Positions 45,364 to 56,439 of a stretch of 64,000 bases of DNA are shown here, piece by piece. This stretch comes from Ectobius pallidus. Lineage: Eukaryota > Arthropoda > Insecta > Blattodea > Ectobiidae. Within the stretch, counting starts at the first letter, position 1. Every line of letters starts with the position of its first letter. The position numbers and the translations under genes were made by a program. The stretch lies in contig CAXKWD010000006.1 in the NCBI GenBank assembly GCA_964059195.1, positions 136,832,039-136,896,038 on the forward strand, written 5' to 3'. The notes below the pieces were generated by a model. That model did no database searches and was not told the origin of the DNA. It was given only the letters and a program-made list of their open reading frames with translations.

Positions 45364-48337
45364 CTTAAAGGTCCCAAAGAGCGCATATGGCTCGCATAAA
45401 GGGACAGTCAAAAGTACATCATAGGCAGACTTTACAAAGTAATAGAATAGAGACTGCACAGATTATAAGAAAAAAATATATATATACAAAACAAACAAAA
45501 ATATGTCAAAAATACATGGAAAAACAAAGGAGAGTATTAATTTATAGAATAGAACCAGAGTTCAATACTTATTAATAGACTAAAGTTAAAACAAATTAAC
45601 AAAGTAATACTCAAACATAAGTATAGAATATAATGCAAGGGAGAAGAGCAATTAAGAGAAAGAAATTTAATTAAGTACAATTAGATTAATTAAACATTAA
45701 ATATAATCAACTTGCTACCCAGAAGTTTAAGCCATTACACAATTTACTTAATACTAAAAGAGTAAAAAGAGTACAAACAATGTTTCTTCTTAAAACTAAA
45801 TTTACAATACTACAATTTACTTAATACTAAAAGAGTACAATGAGTCACAAACAATATTTCTTCACAGAAAGTTATATAAAACACATTTTTCTTTAATTTT
45901 CTTTTTTATTTTCAACAATTGCTATTGAAATTATTCTTTTGAGATGTTACAGAAAATAAAGATGAAGTTATCAGAGTTATAGACAGTTATTGAAATATTC
46001 ATTAAGCAGGTGGGCTTTAACCTGTTTTTTGAAAACCGTTAATTTGCTTGCTTTTTTGATATCCTGAGGTAGATTATTATATTGTTTTGTCATCATGCTA
46101 ATAAAACCCTTTAAACCGTATTTGGATGTTTCAGTAGTATTTACTATGAGGTTATTTTGACCTCTTGTATTATGATCATGTATATTATTGAATTTAGGGA
46201 TGTAAATCTTACTATGGAACAGATCATTGAGAACTTGAAAAGCAAAGGTAGTGATTGATAGTTTTAGTGATACTACCAGGGGAGTAATTCCTGATTCCTG
46301 AAAAATCTGCTTCGTGGGAGTATGGAAGTCTAAGTTAAAAATTATCTTTATAGCCCTGTTTTGTAATGTTTCAAGTTGTCGTAGTTGAGCCTTATTACAG
46401 GATTGCCACACTATATCCATATATTTAAGATGCGAATGTATAAGTGCATAATAAACATTTTTTAAAAGAGGTCTGGGTAACCCATTTTCTCTCAGTCTAG
46501 CAAGAACCCCAATAACTGATATTATTTTTGTTTTTATTTTTTCAATATGGTTGTTCCAACTAAGGGTAGAGTCTAAAATGAGTCCTAGAAAAGTGATGTT
46601 ATTTACCTCTTGAATTATTACATTGTCTAGTATCAGATGTTGATGTTGGTTATGAATAAAGCTAGGTTTCCTGAATAAGATATATTTTGTTTTATTAGTA
46701 TTTAGGACCAATTTGTTATATTTTAACCATTTATTTAGAAGATTCAGGTCTGTTTGCATGTCATTAATAATAGATATTTCAGAAGTTCCAGAGTAAAAAA
46801 TTGACATGTCATCCGCAAATAAGGTGATTTTACCTATTAATTTAAGTTTAGTGATATCGTTAATAAATAGTAAAAATAGTATAGGACCGATAACCGAACC
46901 TTGTGGAACACCAGATTTTAATTTCAGCATATTCGATTTAACATTATTAATGGAAACATATTGATAGCGATTTTTAAGGTAACTTTCAAACCATCTAAGA
47001 GGAATACCTCTGATACCTAGATTGTTCATCTTACTAAGAAGCAAATCATGATCTACCATATCGAAAGCCTTTTTCAAGTCAATGAACAGGCCAGCTGCAA
47101 TCTGATTATTATCTAGTGCTTTCTGTATGGGGACAATTGCATCAATCACTGCATTTACAGTGCTAGATTTTTGTAAGAATCCATATTGGGCAGAGTTGAG
47201 AATTCTATGTTGGGGATTGTTTATGAAAGATAATAACCTTTTTTTCATAACTTTCTCTATTATTTTTGAGAGTGTTGGTAAAATACTAATAGGTCGATAA
47301 TTATTTGGATCCATTTTCTCCCCACCCTTATGTATAGGAATAATTTTGGCGGTTTTAAAAATGTCAGGCATTATTCCTTCCCTGAAAGAATCATTTATAA
47401 GTTTGACTAGGTGTGGGAGCAGATGTTGTCCACAACGTTTGAAGGTAAGGCTTTGGATGTTATTATCAGTCATGCTGCATTTATTCTTAAGTGCTGAAAT
47501 TATGTTATTCACTTCATCTACATTAGTAGGTAATAGGAAAAAGGAATTTTCATTAATATTTATGGTGTTTATCTCATCTGTAATGACTTGTGGATTAGGT
47601 CTTAAAGATATCGGAATATTGACATAGAAGTTATTTAGTATGTTACAGACATCATGATTGTCAGATATCACTTTATTGTCATATTTTAATTTAATAATTT
47701 GAGCATTATTTGGTCTACTTTTATGTAATAGATTGTTAGCAATATTCCACATTTTTTTTTGATCATTAGTATCTTTAGTTAATTTAATAAAGTATTGCTT
47801 TTTTAGTTGCTTTTTCAATCTAACAACTTGCCTAGATAGATTTTTGTAATCATTGTGTAAATTTATAGATGCATTAATTTTTTTTGTTTTGGCAAAGAGG
47901 ATATCTCTTCTTTTTACTAATGCTAGCAATTCCTCATTAACCCAGGGTTTGCGAGGTTGATGGGCTACTTTTATTATTTTTTTTACTGTACAATCAATTT
48001 CCCCTGTTTTTATATAATTTACCATATGCTCCGCTAATTTATTTACATTTTCAGTATCATAGTTGAAGGGTGTATTAGCATAATATAAGTTCAACTTAGG
48101 GTAATCAACTTTAGTACAATACTTGTTGTTGCAAGTGGTTTGAGGTGGAGCATCAATAATAGGATTAACATAGAGAATAAGTAAATTGTGGTCACTTATA
48201 TCAGAACAAATGTTGGCCAATGTTAAATTAACATCGGTGAAGTCGGTGAGAATATGATCTAGTAGTGTAGCTGAGGTGGATGTTAATCTAGTAGGTGATC
48301 TGTTGCAGATTTTATGCTTTGCATAGGACAGATGTCT
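45327..48337 (-). mobile_element. CR1/jockey-type LINE, 5'-truncated, long intact frame
   Basis: The minus-strand frame is open from about 48337 to the stop at 45977. The start of the 747-codon frame at 48220 (TTG) is arbitrary, since upstream codons (NRSPTRLTSTSATLLDHIL) continue the endonuclease C-terminus in frame. Then come SDISDHNLLIL, the last part of the apurinic-type endonuclease, the reverse transcriptase with PNNYRPISILPTLSKIIEKV, GLFIDLKKAFDMVDHDLLL (motif A), SGVPQGSVIGPILFLLFIND (B) and LFADDMSIFYSG (C, catalytic FADD near residue 468), and a C-terminal HNTRGQNN...YNNLPQDIKKASKLTVFKKQ block. A 3' untranslated stretch ends in an (AAAT)n tail at 45327-45363. Lacking ORF1 and most of the endonuclease, it is a typical dead-on-arrival insertion but little decayed. 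It lies antisense in the PAQR4-like intron. Confidence 0.93.
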
Positions 48338-48449
48338 TTACTTTCACAGCCACCTATGGTTTAGAATGATGACGCCTCTAGAATTAATTTAGAAAAAAGA
48401 CAGTTATAATCTGGGGGTACTAGCTGGGTGATATGAATACATTGACTAG

Positions 48450-49123
48450 TAGGGCAAGGCATTTGATGATTTTGCATCTTTTTTATATGTAGGTTAAAAG
48501 ACAGCTAGAATATATATAAATGTGTATCATGAAAAAATGGATTAAATAAGGACAATTTGTTTTTGCATTTTCTTGGGTTTATTTTGCATTTTTCGTAATT
48601 TTCAAAAGATAGGTCAATTTTTAGGTCATTTTCGGCATTTTTAAGTCATGCTTCAGTGGAGGTAGAGAGCAACTTTTCCATGTGCAAATTCTTACTTTTA
48701 GACAAAAGACAATCATTTTTATTTGATAATCTCTGCCAAGTGTTCATAGTTCATTTTATTTTAGGTTTATTGTAAACACCACAGCGGTTTATCTTGTAGC
48801 AATAAAGATTTTTTTCTGTGTTTTTAAATGGCACATATTTGCTAGGGGCAATTTGATGGGCATGGCAGTTCAGAAAGAATTTCTTTTTCGCTAAGGCTGT
48901 TCAAGTAGTATAAATTTTTCTTCTTTAGTAACAAAATAAGTGTGTTTTATATTGTAAATTCAATGCACTGTCATCCATTAAATTGCTTTTAGCAATTCAT
49001 TACTAAGTAAATTTATTGGTAATTTTTTCAATTATGTGTCATTTTTCACAATTTTTAGGTCATAAATGCATTTTTTATTTTACATTTTTTCACTATTTTA
49101 TGGTCATTAAATGCTTTGCCCTA
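48450..49123. mobile_element. hAT MITE
   Basis: The ends TAGGGCAAGGCATTTGATGA and, on the other strand, TAGGGCAAAGCATTTAATGA are inverted repeats with two mismatches. The 8-bp flanks TTGACTAG (48442-48449) and ATGACTAG (49124-49131) differ by one base and so form a hAT-size target duplication. GGTCATTTT and TTTTGCATTTT motifs recur near both ends. No open frame. Confidence 0.82.
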
Positions 49124-49131
49124 ATGACTAG

Positions 49132-50710
49132 CATTCATGTGTTGATTGGGTTGAGCTTATTTAAGTAGTTCAATAAAAGTATTGACACCCAAATGTTTTG
49201 CATAAGAAGTCAGCTCTATTTTTTATTTAGCATTATGTTGTTTTATTATATGTGCTGTATGTTTCTCTAATTTTATAGTTTTGCTTCTTGTAAGATGTAA
49301 CTTGATCCATGTTTTGTATAATTTTGTGTCTCAAGATATAGATTTCTTTTGATGTAGCACTGTATTCTCTAGCAGAATCTGACTGTTTACTTACTGTTTC
49401 TGATTAAAGTGCTCTCCTCTGGTAACTTCTGATTTTGAGATTTCTTATACGATGTATTAGTAGCCTAAAGCTTATTGATGTCATCTCCATTTTTCTTTCT
49501 TAAAGGAAACTAGAAAAGTCAATTTCATTACAGGCACAGCCATATAGAAATAAATAAAATGACAAAAGTAAACGACTGTGTGGGCTTTCAATGAGTTCTA
49601 TATGCTCCTATTATTGTTTAGATTTTTCACCGCCGTCTCGAGAATTACACTGGCTGTCCTATGCTTAATTTTAACATGGAGTTCAGAGTATTGTTAAGTT
49701 GCCTAATTTCTCCAGTAGAGGCAACACAGTTCACACCCAGATAGCATGAAATTCCAGCATATTTCAGTTTCCGAGTTTATACTTCAGAGGGCAACACATA
49801 GCATACGGTAATGTAAAGGGTATTGCAGCTGGGTGTGGTAGGTGCTGCCACCTGTAATGTCGCCGCGTACGCAAAATTAGCCGTATAGGACAGGCAGTGT
49901 ATACACGAGTAATACACTCTAGAAGGCAGTGAGATTTTTAGAATATAATTATTAGCTACCGGTATTGTATTTATAATTTGAATAGTTTTCAAATTTCCAT
50001 CGGCATATGAACATTAAATGTAAAACACAATAAAGATTAGACTTGAGGCTTTCTTGGCACTGATTATTAATAATGGTTTCATGGCTATAAGTCTGAAATA
50101 GCCAGGTTTATGACTGCTGCCATTTCACCATTCCCATTAATCCTAGAATTTCCAAATACTTTGTAAACCCTCTCCTCAATTTCCTGAGGAAGGCCACAAC
50201 AATAGCAGTGGCCTAAAGCTTGGCCATTTCAGACTACTTGACTCAGCTTATAGCCTGTGAAACTGTTATTAAATACAGATTGTCAGTTTGTTATGGTTAT
50301 ATAACGATGGTTGTGTATGGTACTAATGGATAAGCCTGTAACCAAAGTTGGTGTAGCACAATTATGTCCAGTAGGAGTACCTTCACATGCCTGTAAATGT
50401 AAGACATACTAGGGAACAAAAAATAAGTGCCCTATCATCTGTTCTACCCAGGCTGACAAAGAATAATTAAAATATTATTAATGTTACTAATTAATATAGA
50501 AACTTAGTTGAAATTAGTTTACCACACAGAAAGTAGTACCTGTTTTCATACCACACACATGAATTTTAATACACTCCATCAATTCAAGGCCAGCCAATCT
50601 CTGAAACAAGTTTTTATTCTGCATGTGATTTTCATTGTGCTTCAGACATTTGTGTTCTTAATTAAGTGGAAGGAAAGGAAATAGACATTAAATCCATGTC
50701 TGGGATATTA
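49132..50710. other. Intron sequence, no supported exon
   Basis: AT-rich. A block near 49904-49932 (ACGAGTAATACACTCTAGAA) repeats one at about 11968-12000. Nothing else recognised. Confidence 0.4.
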
Positions 50711-50741
50711 ATACAAGTAAGAATCAGATTGAAAAATTTTA

Positions 50742-50812
50742 TGTCATAACCGGGATTTGAACACGGATATTCGGCTTAACGCGCCGATGCTCTACCATTG
50801 AGCTACCATGAC
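50742..50812 (-). tRNA. tRNA-like sequence, left arm (anticodon-position GTT)
   Basis: Mirror image of 50865-50935 with one base change in the variable region. All cloverleaf stems are kept. See the right-arm copy for the fold. Whether it is transcribed cannot be told from sequence. Confidence 0.45.
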
Positions 50813-50864
50813 AACATGCCAGTCTGACATCAAGTTGAGGAATTTGATGTCAGACTGGCATGTT

Positions 50865-50935
50865 GTCATGGTAGCTCAATGGTAGAGCATCGGCGCGTTA
50901 AGCCGAAGATCCGTGTTCAAATCCCGGTTATGACA
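50865..50935 (+). tRNA. tRNA-like sequence, right arm (anticodon-position GTT)
   Basis: A 71-base cloverleaf: acceptor GTCATGG/TTATGAC (five Watson-Crick plus two G-U pairs) with discriminator A; U8-A9; D stem GCTC/GAGC with AATGGTA loop; anticodon stem TCGGC/GCCGA with loop GCGTTAA; T stem CCGTG/CCCGG with one mismatch and a TTCAAAT loop. The loop puts GTT (Asn) at positions 34-36, but position 33 is C, not the near-universal U. The A-box (TAGCTCAATGG) and B-box (GTTCAAATCCC) are good polymerase III elements. It could be a tRNA pseudogene, a SINE head or an unusual tRNA. Confidence 0.5.
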
Positions 50936-50966
50936 TAAAATTTTTCAAGCTGATTCTTACTTGTAT

Positions 50967-51880
50967 TTGTGTTCTTGTTGGATGAGACTAAAATTAACAA
51001 GAAAATATAGAATCTCGCCACATGTGATCTGTTACACTGATCTGCTACTGTTACAACATCAGAAGTCACAATTTTTTATTTCTTAACACACGACAAAAAA
51101 TATGTGACCATGTGACATTCATCTACTCAAAGAAGTTATGGACAAGTAATAATCGTGGCGATGATGTTTAATGCAGGAAGAGAAGATTTGCTGTCTCATA
51201 TCAATAGGTTCCACATAGAAAATCCATGTCAAATACGATGGAGATATTATATGAGAAGGGGATATAAAAATTTGTCATGTGATATGATAGTGGTCTTAAT
51301 GTAGAAGTAGCCTAGTGTATCTTATGTAGACGTAAAATTAAAAGTTCTGAAGATAAAACTTCAATGGTTATATTAAAATTCTCCAATGGGTAGTACCACG
51401 TATATGGGATCATTGCTCCATTGTGCTGAATCGTTAACTTTCCCTAGCCTCGCCCAATATTAACATTTATTCCTTTGCTATAGGTAGACTATTTTGATGT
51501 TTGTATAACAATATTTATAATTTAATGAAATAGAAAATAATCTAGCCACAAAACATTTTCAAGATCTAAACTAGATAAGATGGGAATAGGTAAAAAAAAT
51601 ATAGTTTTCAAAAACTTCATTACAAGAATAAATTATGTTACTGTAAATAGTAGGCTATGTTTAAAAAGTGCAGCAATTAAAACATACCTATTGTTTGCTC
51701 AAATGTAATTGTTCTTCAATATCAGTTACAGTAATTTAATATTTTGACTACACTATTATAACTGTTTTTGCTGGATGTTGTCTCAAGAATTGATTCAATA
51801 ACTTTTTAGAATCTTTTATTGTTTTGTGAATCAAAATTTATTTCATTCCCTGTAACACTCCTAACAATAATCTTATTTAT
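50967..51880. other. Intron sequence, no feature seen
   Basis: AT-rich; no open frame or repeat recognised. Confidence 0.4.
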
Positions 51881-51903
51881 ATATTTATTTATTGAATTTA
51901 CAG

Positions 51904-52028
51904 GTGACTACATGGGCCCAGAATACAACGGCACTGTTGCAACTTTCTTTTGTGCTCACTGTACACAAATTTATTATGATGAAAATAATTTTACGCCTCC
52001 CTGTTACATGAACCATGTGGTAAACTGA
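51904..52028 (+). CDS. Candidate alternative terminal exon of the PAQR4-like gene
   Basis: A pyrimidine-rich tract and TTTACAG acceptor at 51903 precede an open stretch that is in phase with the upstream exon. The G left over at 41755 plus GT gives glycine, followed by DYMGPEYNGTVATFFCAHCT and a further 20 residues to a TGA at 52026. Using it would replace the last four membrane segments with a 40-residue hydrophilic tail and truncate the receptor. Against it: a 40-codon in-phase frame with an AG is not rare by chance, and I recognise no homologue of the peptide. It may be an intronic accident or a transposon scrap. Confidence 0.25.
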
Positions 52029-52029
52029 T

Positions 52030-53885
52030 GTTAGAATCATGTTGCTAGTAATTGCTTTACTATAAATGCCTTGGAAAACTGGAAAGAACAACAACCTTAA
52101 AATCACAGTAATGAAATTATAATTTTTCTATTTCCTGCACATATGCTGTATTTCTTACACAATTACAATCTTAGCAGTGGCATAACAAAGAAAGACTGGT
52201 CCCCCCTCCGCAGTTTAATCTTGGCCCCAAAACAAAAAAATTCTCCAAGCAGTAATTCAACATGAATAAATACGCATCTGGCTTTATTAATGGGTAGCTT
52301 GTGATTAGTGCACAATAGATTGGCAATTAAAGAGTGAGAAATTAAATTAAAGTGAGAGAAAAACCAGTGGTGAAATTAAATGAGTTGGAGTAGGATAAAA
52401 AGGCATGATATTTGAACAAATATTTGTATTGTAAGGTTTTGTTTATAAGCCAAGTTCGTTATTAATGTATCCCTCACAAGCTCGGTTTTATTCATTACTG
52501 AGTGTTCCTTTTTTATGATAACAATATCATTAGAATAGTGGTCTAATGTTGGTAGTATGCAAACTTTTACGGGACTTATGAACAGAGCCTAAAGGGACAA
52601 CAGAGGAGAAACGTGTTTTGATGAGTCTGTTAGAAAATTGTCGTATTTTGTTGTTGTTTCTCTTATTTCTAGTGTTTTTTTTTCTCCTTCTCTTTTTGTA
52701 GGGAAGGAAATCAGTTTATATGTATATAGCAGCAATGTCTGTATGTGTACACATATCTCCAAGTAAAAAGTGTTGTGTTTTTTAGATGTCTACTAGTAAA
52801 ATGACAAGTCTCAAATCCAGTACTCTCTTTTGTAATTTTCTTAATAGAATAAATATATCATATCAACAAAAATTTCACGATGAAGCAAATGGGTTCAGTA
52901 GCATGACTTCCAATGCGAGGAATATCAAATTTTATAGGCTGAAAGGACCTCAAAGATATTAAAATTTTCCTGTTTTGTTATTACTGCTAGGCGATGTTAT
53001 TATTACAGTATTATTGTTAGTATTAGTAGTAGTAGAAATGTAGGAAATTAGTAAGTAAAACAGTATTATTTCCTAGACTGCCTACCTTCAAAATCTAGCA
53101 GAGGCTCACTGTAATATGCAGATTCGTTAAGGGTCATTGGAAGCGGCAAAACATCTAGCTGTAGGTCTGTTAACTGACTTTAGTGGTGTCTTCATAGTAG
53201 TATTTTGTCTATTATTACACCAAGGTATTGAGCTTAATATCAACAAAATTTAACTCCTTTCCAAACAGTAGAAGCTTTCAGTCCAGTTTTTTTTATACAC
53301 TTGATGAAAATTATTGCTTGACTTTTGTCTGGCTTTACTTGTATTATCTACAGGAGAAACCGCCTTTCAACTAAGCAAACTCTTTTCTCTTATCACTTTG
53401 CATGTTCACCCCATTATGACAATCTAATGTCTTTTGGCTCCCCTAGGACCATGCCCCCCCCCCCCCCCGAATTACGGGTTCTGCAGAGCCTTCAGTTCAG
53501 TTCACCAAGTCTGAGCCTACATTCATAGTTGGTATGATAGTGAAAGTTTAATATAATTATAGTGTTAATTGTTGACTTGAAGTAGCATAGATTGAATAAT
53601 TTAAGTTAAATTTCTGTGTTTTACAGTAATGAAGCCTACCATTTTATAACTATAACCTAATGCAATTTCAAGTGAAATAGGATTCTATAAATTATATATT
53701 AGCAGCCTTATTAATAAAAGTTGCTTATATGTGCGTTGAACGGTTGTTTGGTTAATCTCCGCATGCAAGTTCTACATAAGCTGTGTCACTAATAATTCCT
53801 CTATAACACTCTATAACACTGGGTTTGAATGTGAAACATCATCAAACACATCATGCCTGGGAATGATGTTTCTTGCCCGCTGCAG
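52030..53885. other. Intron sequence; poly-C tract, no supported exon
   Basis: At 52177-52250 CAGTGGCATAACAAAGAAAG followed by a C-rich run resembles a DNA-transposon end, and a pure poly-C run occurs at about 53454-53469. No second terminus or coding sequence was identified. Confidence 0.4.
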
Positions 53886-53889
53886 TATA

Positions 53890-54519
53890 CAAGGTACATC
53901 CATAAAGTAAGTTTACCTGGGGCTGTTTACAGAAACAAAACACAATTTCTTAGAAATATATATTCCAACAGCAAGTATTCAGATATTATTAAACATATTT
54001 GCCACCAGAATTGAAACATTTGTCATACAGTGGAACCAACTTTCAAATACCTGTGTCGTACAAGTTTGCCACCAGGGATTTGAACCACTATATGACAAAC
54101 ATCTCCTCCTCTCTGTCATTCCCTGTCATTTCTTGAGGTGTAGGAAAATATGGAAATCACTGGGAGCGAGGTCCAGGCTGTAGGGTGGATGTTTAAACAC
54201 CTCCCAGCCGAACTTCTGCAGAAGACTTGCTAGGAGGTGTTTAAACATCTACCCTACAGCTTGAACCTCGTTCTCAGTGATTTCCATATTTTCCTACACC
54301 TCAGGAGGAGATATTTGTTGCATAGTGGTTCAAATCCCAGGTGGCAGACTTGTACGACACAGGTATTCAAAAGTTGGTTCCACAGTATGACAAATGATTC
54401 AATTCCGATGGCAAATATAGCTGAATACTTGCTGTATCTGTTGGAATATATATGTCCAAGAAATTGTCTTTTGTTTCTGTAAACAGCCCCAGGGAAACTT
54501 ACTTTATGGATACGCCTCG
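53890..54519. mobile_element. Mariner-derived foldback element
   Basis: TA dinucleotides at 53888-53889 and 54520-54521 flank inverted ends that share CATAAAGTAAGTTT and CTGGGGCTGTTTACAG. The left arm (53890-54204, minus strand) and right arm (54233-54519, plus strand) both encode the end of a mariner transposase: EVFKHPPYSLDLAPSDFH on the left, and HLPYSLNLVLSDFHIFLHLR with VFKSWFHSM and SIPMANIAEYL on the right. The minus-strand copy continues into the 28-bp spacer (LLQKFGWEVF), so it is slightly longer. The element is two 3' ends joined tail-out, with no catalytic domain. The 81- and 97-codon frames over it are parts of the same fossil. Confidence 0.85.
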
Positions 54520-55012
54520 TAGAAAGCAATGTTACCAGTGTTGCCACCTACCCATGCAGTGAACAAACAGCAGTATATCAACTGCCATGATAAAATCAAG
54601 CTTCAGTATTTCATGAAATTGATTCCAAAAAGCTGTAATCATGGCTAAAATTAAGAAAATATGACCCACAAACACAGAACAATGTTAATAATTCCTCAAA
54701 AGCAGTTGGGAATGTTTCATAACAAATTACCTTAAGAATGGATGCATAAACTCAAAATTCAATCTCAAACAACTATGAAACGACCGGATGTTACAGATAT
54801 CGGCTATCTTCATTATTTACAAGGGTTGTAGGCTGTATAAAGTGTAGCACTTTGGTTCCTGCTCGTCTCAGGCGCTAAACGGTTTGCTCAGGAATAAAAT
54901 CTACTGTACTCTCTTTTACTTACATTGCTATTTTACCTATTCCCATACCCATGCAGCAGGATGTGTTATGTTTGCTTGCTTACCATGTGTGTGGCTTGTT
55001 CTGTGTGTGCAG

Positions 55013-55116
55013 GCGCTCTGCCCATGGTGTACGCCTCTGTGTTCTGCCTGCCTTGGTCATGTCGATGGCTCATTCTCTCCTCGTACTGTCTGCTCTCCAT
55101 GTGGGGTCTCTATAAG
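55013..55116 (+). CDS. PAQR4: PAQR4-like receptor, exon
   Basis: A 104-bp exon with a TGTGTGCAG acceptor and a GTAAAC donor. The split glycine is completed (G|GC) and reading continues ALPMVYASVFCLPWSCRWLI to a phase-0 end at LYK, 34 whole codons. It follows directly from ISQSFG in the previous exon, matching the LG-ALPI junction of vertebrate PAQR4. It forms a hydrophobic membrane segment with the next loop. The preceding intron is about 13.3 kb and is filled with transposons. Confidence 0.92.
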
Positions 55117-55239
55117 GTAAACAGACTATATCAGTCTGAGCATGCACAAAACCCTAAGCAATTAACAATAACTACCAATTCATGAATTATGCTTAGTAGA
55201 AATTTATGAAATATGCATGAAATAAAAACAATTCATTGA

Positions 55240-55345
55240 TTTACTGCAAATAGAATTGATTTACTGTTGACAGGTAGGTCAATAATCATTATCAGAAATA
55301 ACAGTGGTCCCAGAACAGATCCTTGTGGCAACCATATCTTATAGC
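55240..55345 (-). pseudogene. LINE reverse-transcriptase fragment
   Basis: The minus strand reads LPQGSVLGPLLFLIMIIDLP followed by a decayed ILFAVNQ in place of the usual LFADD. This is the motif B to C segment of a jockey/CR1-type reverse transcriptase. It is about 35 codons long with the catalytic site lost. Confidence 0.75.
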
Positions 55346-55552
55346 AAGAAGTTCTGAAAAGTGACCATTGAAATAGTGTTTTGTGTGTGACTTTTGAACA
55401 AGTCAAGTTAATTGTTGGAAATTCCACAAGTTACACAACATGAACAGAGTACTATCACCAATAACATATGCACCAAATAAATGTAAATCATTCTAAGATA
55501 GAACTATTGTAATAGCTTGAATGAAGTGAACTATTGTTATAGCTTGAAAGAT

Positions 55553-55620
55553 GATGCGCCTCGGGTTTTCAATCTGTTTCCTCGACCCGTAAACGTGCCT
55601 TACGGCACTTGTATCGCAAT
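55553..55620 (-). repeat. Short dispersed palindromic repeat, second family (copy 2)
   Basis: On the minus strand it starts ATTGCGATACAAGTGCCGTA and continues TCGAGGAAACAGATTGAAAA, matching the left half of 15328-15430. The right half is missing or decayed. Confidence 0.65.
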
Positions 55621-56301
55621 ATACTATTACAACATAATTCCATCCTCTAAAACTATCTGACATACTTTAAATAAACAGAAATCAGTTTAAACAAAACTCT
55701 CCAAATAATTTATCAAAACCCAACAAATCTAAGTCATACAATTATATAATATTTCCTTTCCTTTCTACCACAGCTATTGATTTGCTTATTTGTAATTATT
55801 GATCTTTTCCTTGTGTAAGGATTAGACAAATTCTTTGCGGCTTCTGGATGTTTAGTTGTATTGTACTTTTCATTAGTTTGTTTAATAAATTGAGACACCA
55901 GAATGATCTAATGACTAGTTGACCACATGCCTCCCAATTCTTCCATCTGCCAACTATGGTAGGTTGGATGGTGGGCCCTATCCTACAATGGAATGTAGGC
56001 TCATGAATATTAGTTAATTTTGGTTTTATTTAGTAGAATACAAGTGGTTATTGTAATAAGATCTTAAAAGTTATATTTATGATTTTTATTTACATAAACA
56101 AATATGTTAATAAATTTTTATTCTACCTATTTCTTCTAAACACAAGCCACAATGGATAGAGATTTAAAGCATTAAGAAGATGATTGTTCATACAAGATTT
56201 CCGCCATTTTTTTTTTAATGAAAAACATGCCTAGCAAAGATGTCAGACTGTGATTTGAGCATGAAGCTTCTAAAAGTGATATCTTCCTTTAAATGTTGCA
56301 G

Positions 56302-56439
56302 GCTCTCACAGCATGGTCACCATGGGAACGTAGGCTGTGTTTTCTCCTGCCTTTTGTGATGCGACTGCTGTTGTGTGGTTTGCGTTACTCCCCCTTGGGA
56401 GGTGGGGATCCTGCATCATTGGTTCATGTTGTCTTGCAG
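56302..56439 (+). CDS. PAQR4: PAQR4-like receptor, exon
   Basis: A 138-bp phase-0 exon (46 codons) between a TTGCAG acceptor and a GTAAGC donor. It encodes ALTAWSPWERRLCFLLPFVM and ends SLVHVVLQ. The WR/YK-ALTA junction is also found in vertebrate PAQR4 (WRALTAPS), which supports orthology as well as family membership. It contains two hydrophobic stretches separated by RYSPLGGGDPAS. Confidence 0.93.

Larger units (their letters stand above)
50711..50966. repeat. Near-perfect palindrome, 123-bp arms, 10-bp spacer
   Basis: The left arm 50711-50833 and right arm 50844-50966 are inverted repeats with two mismatches that I can see (ATT/CTT at the tRNA variable region and GATT/GCTT near the outer end). 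The spacer is GTTGAGGAAT. Each arm contains one complete tRNA-like cloverleaf, pointing away from the centre, plus flanking sequence on both sides. It lies in the long intron of the PAQR4-like gene. Confidence 0.95.
55117..56301. other. Intron with LINE scrap and palindromic repeat
   Basis: It contains the reverse transcriptase fragment at 55240-55345 and the dispersed palindromic repeat at 55553-55620. The rest is plain AT-rich sequence. Confidence 0.6.
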
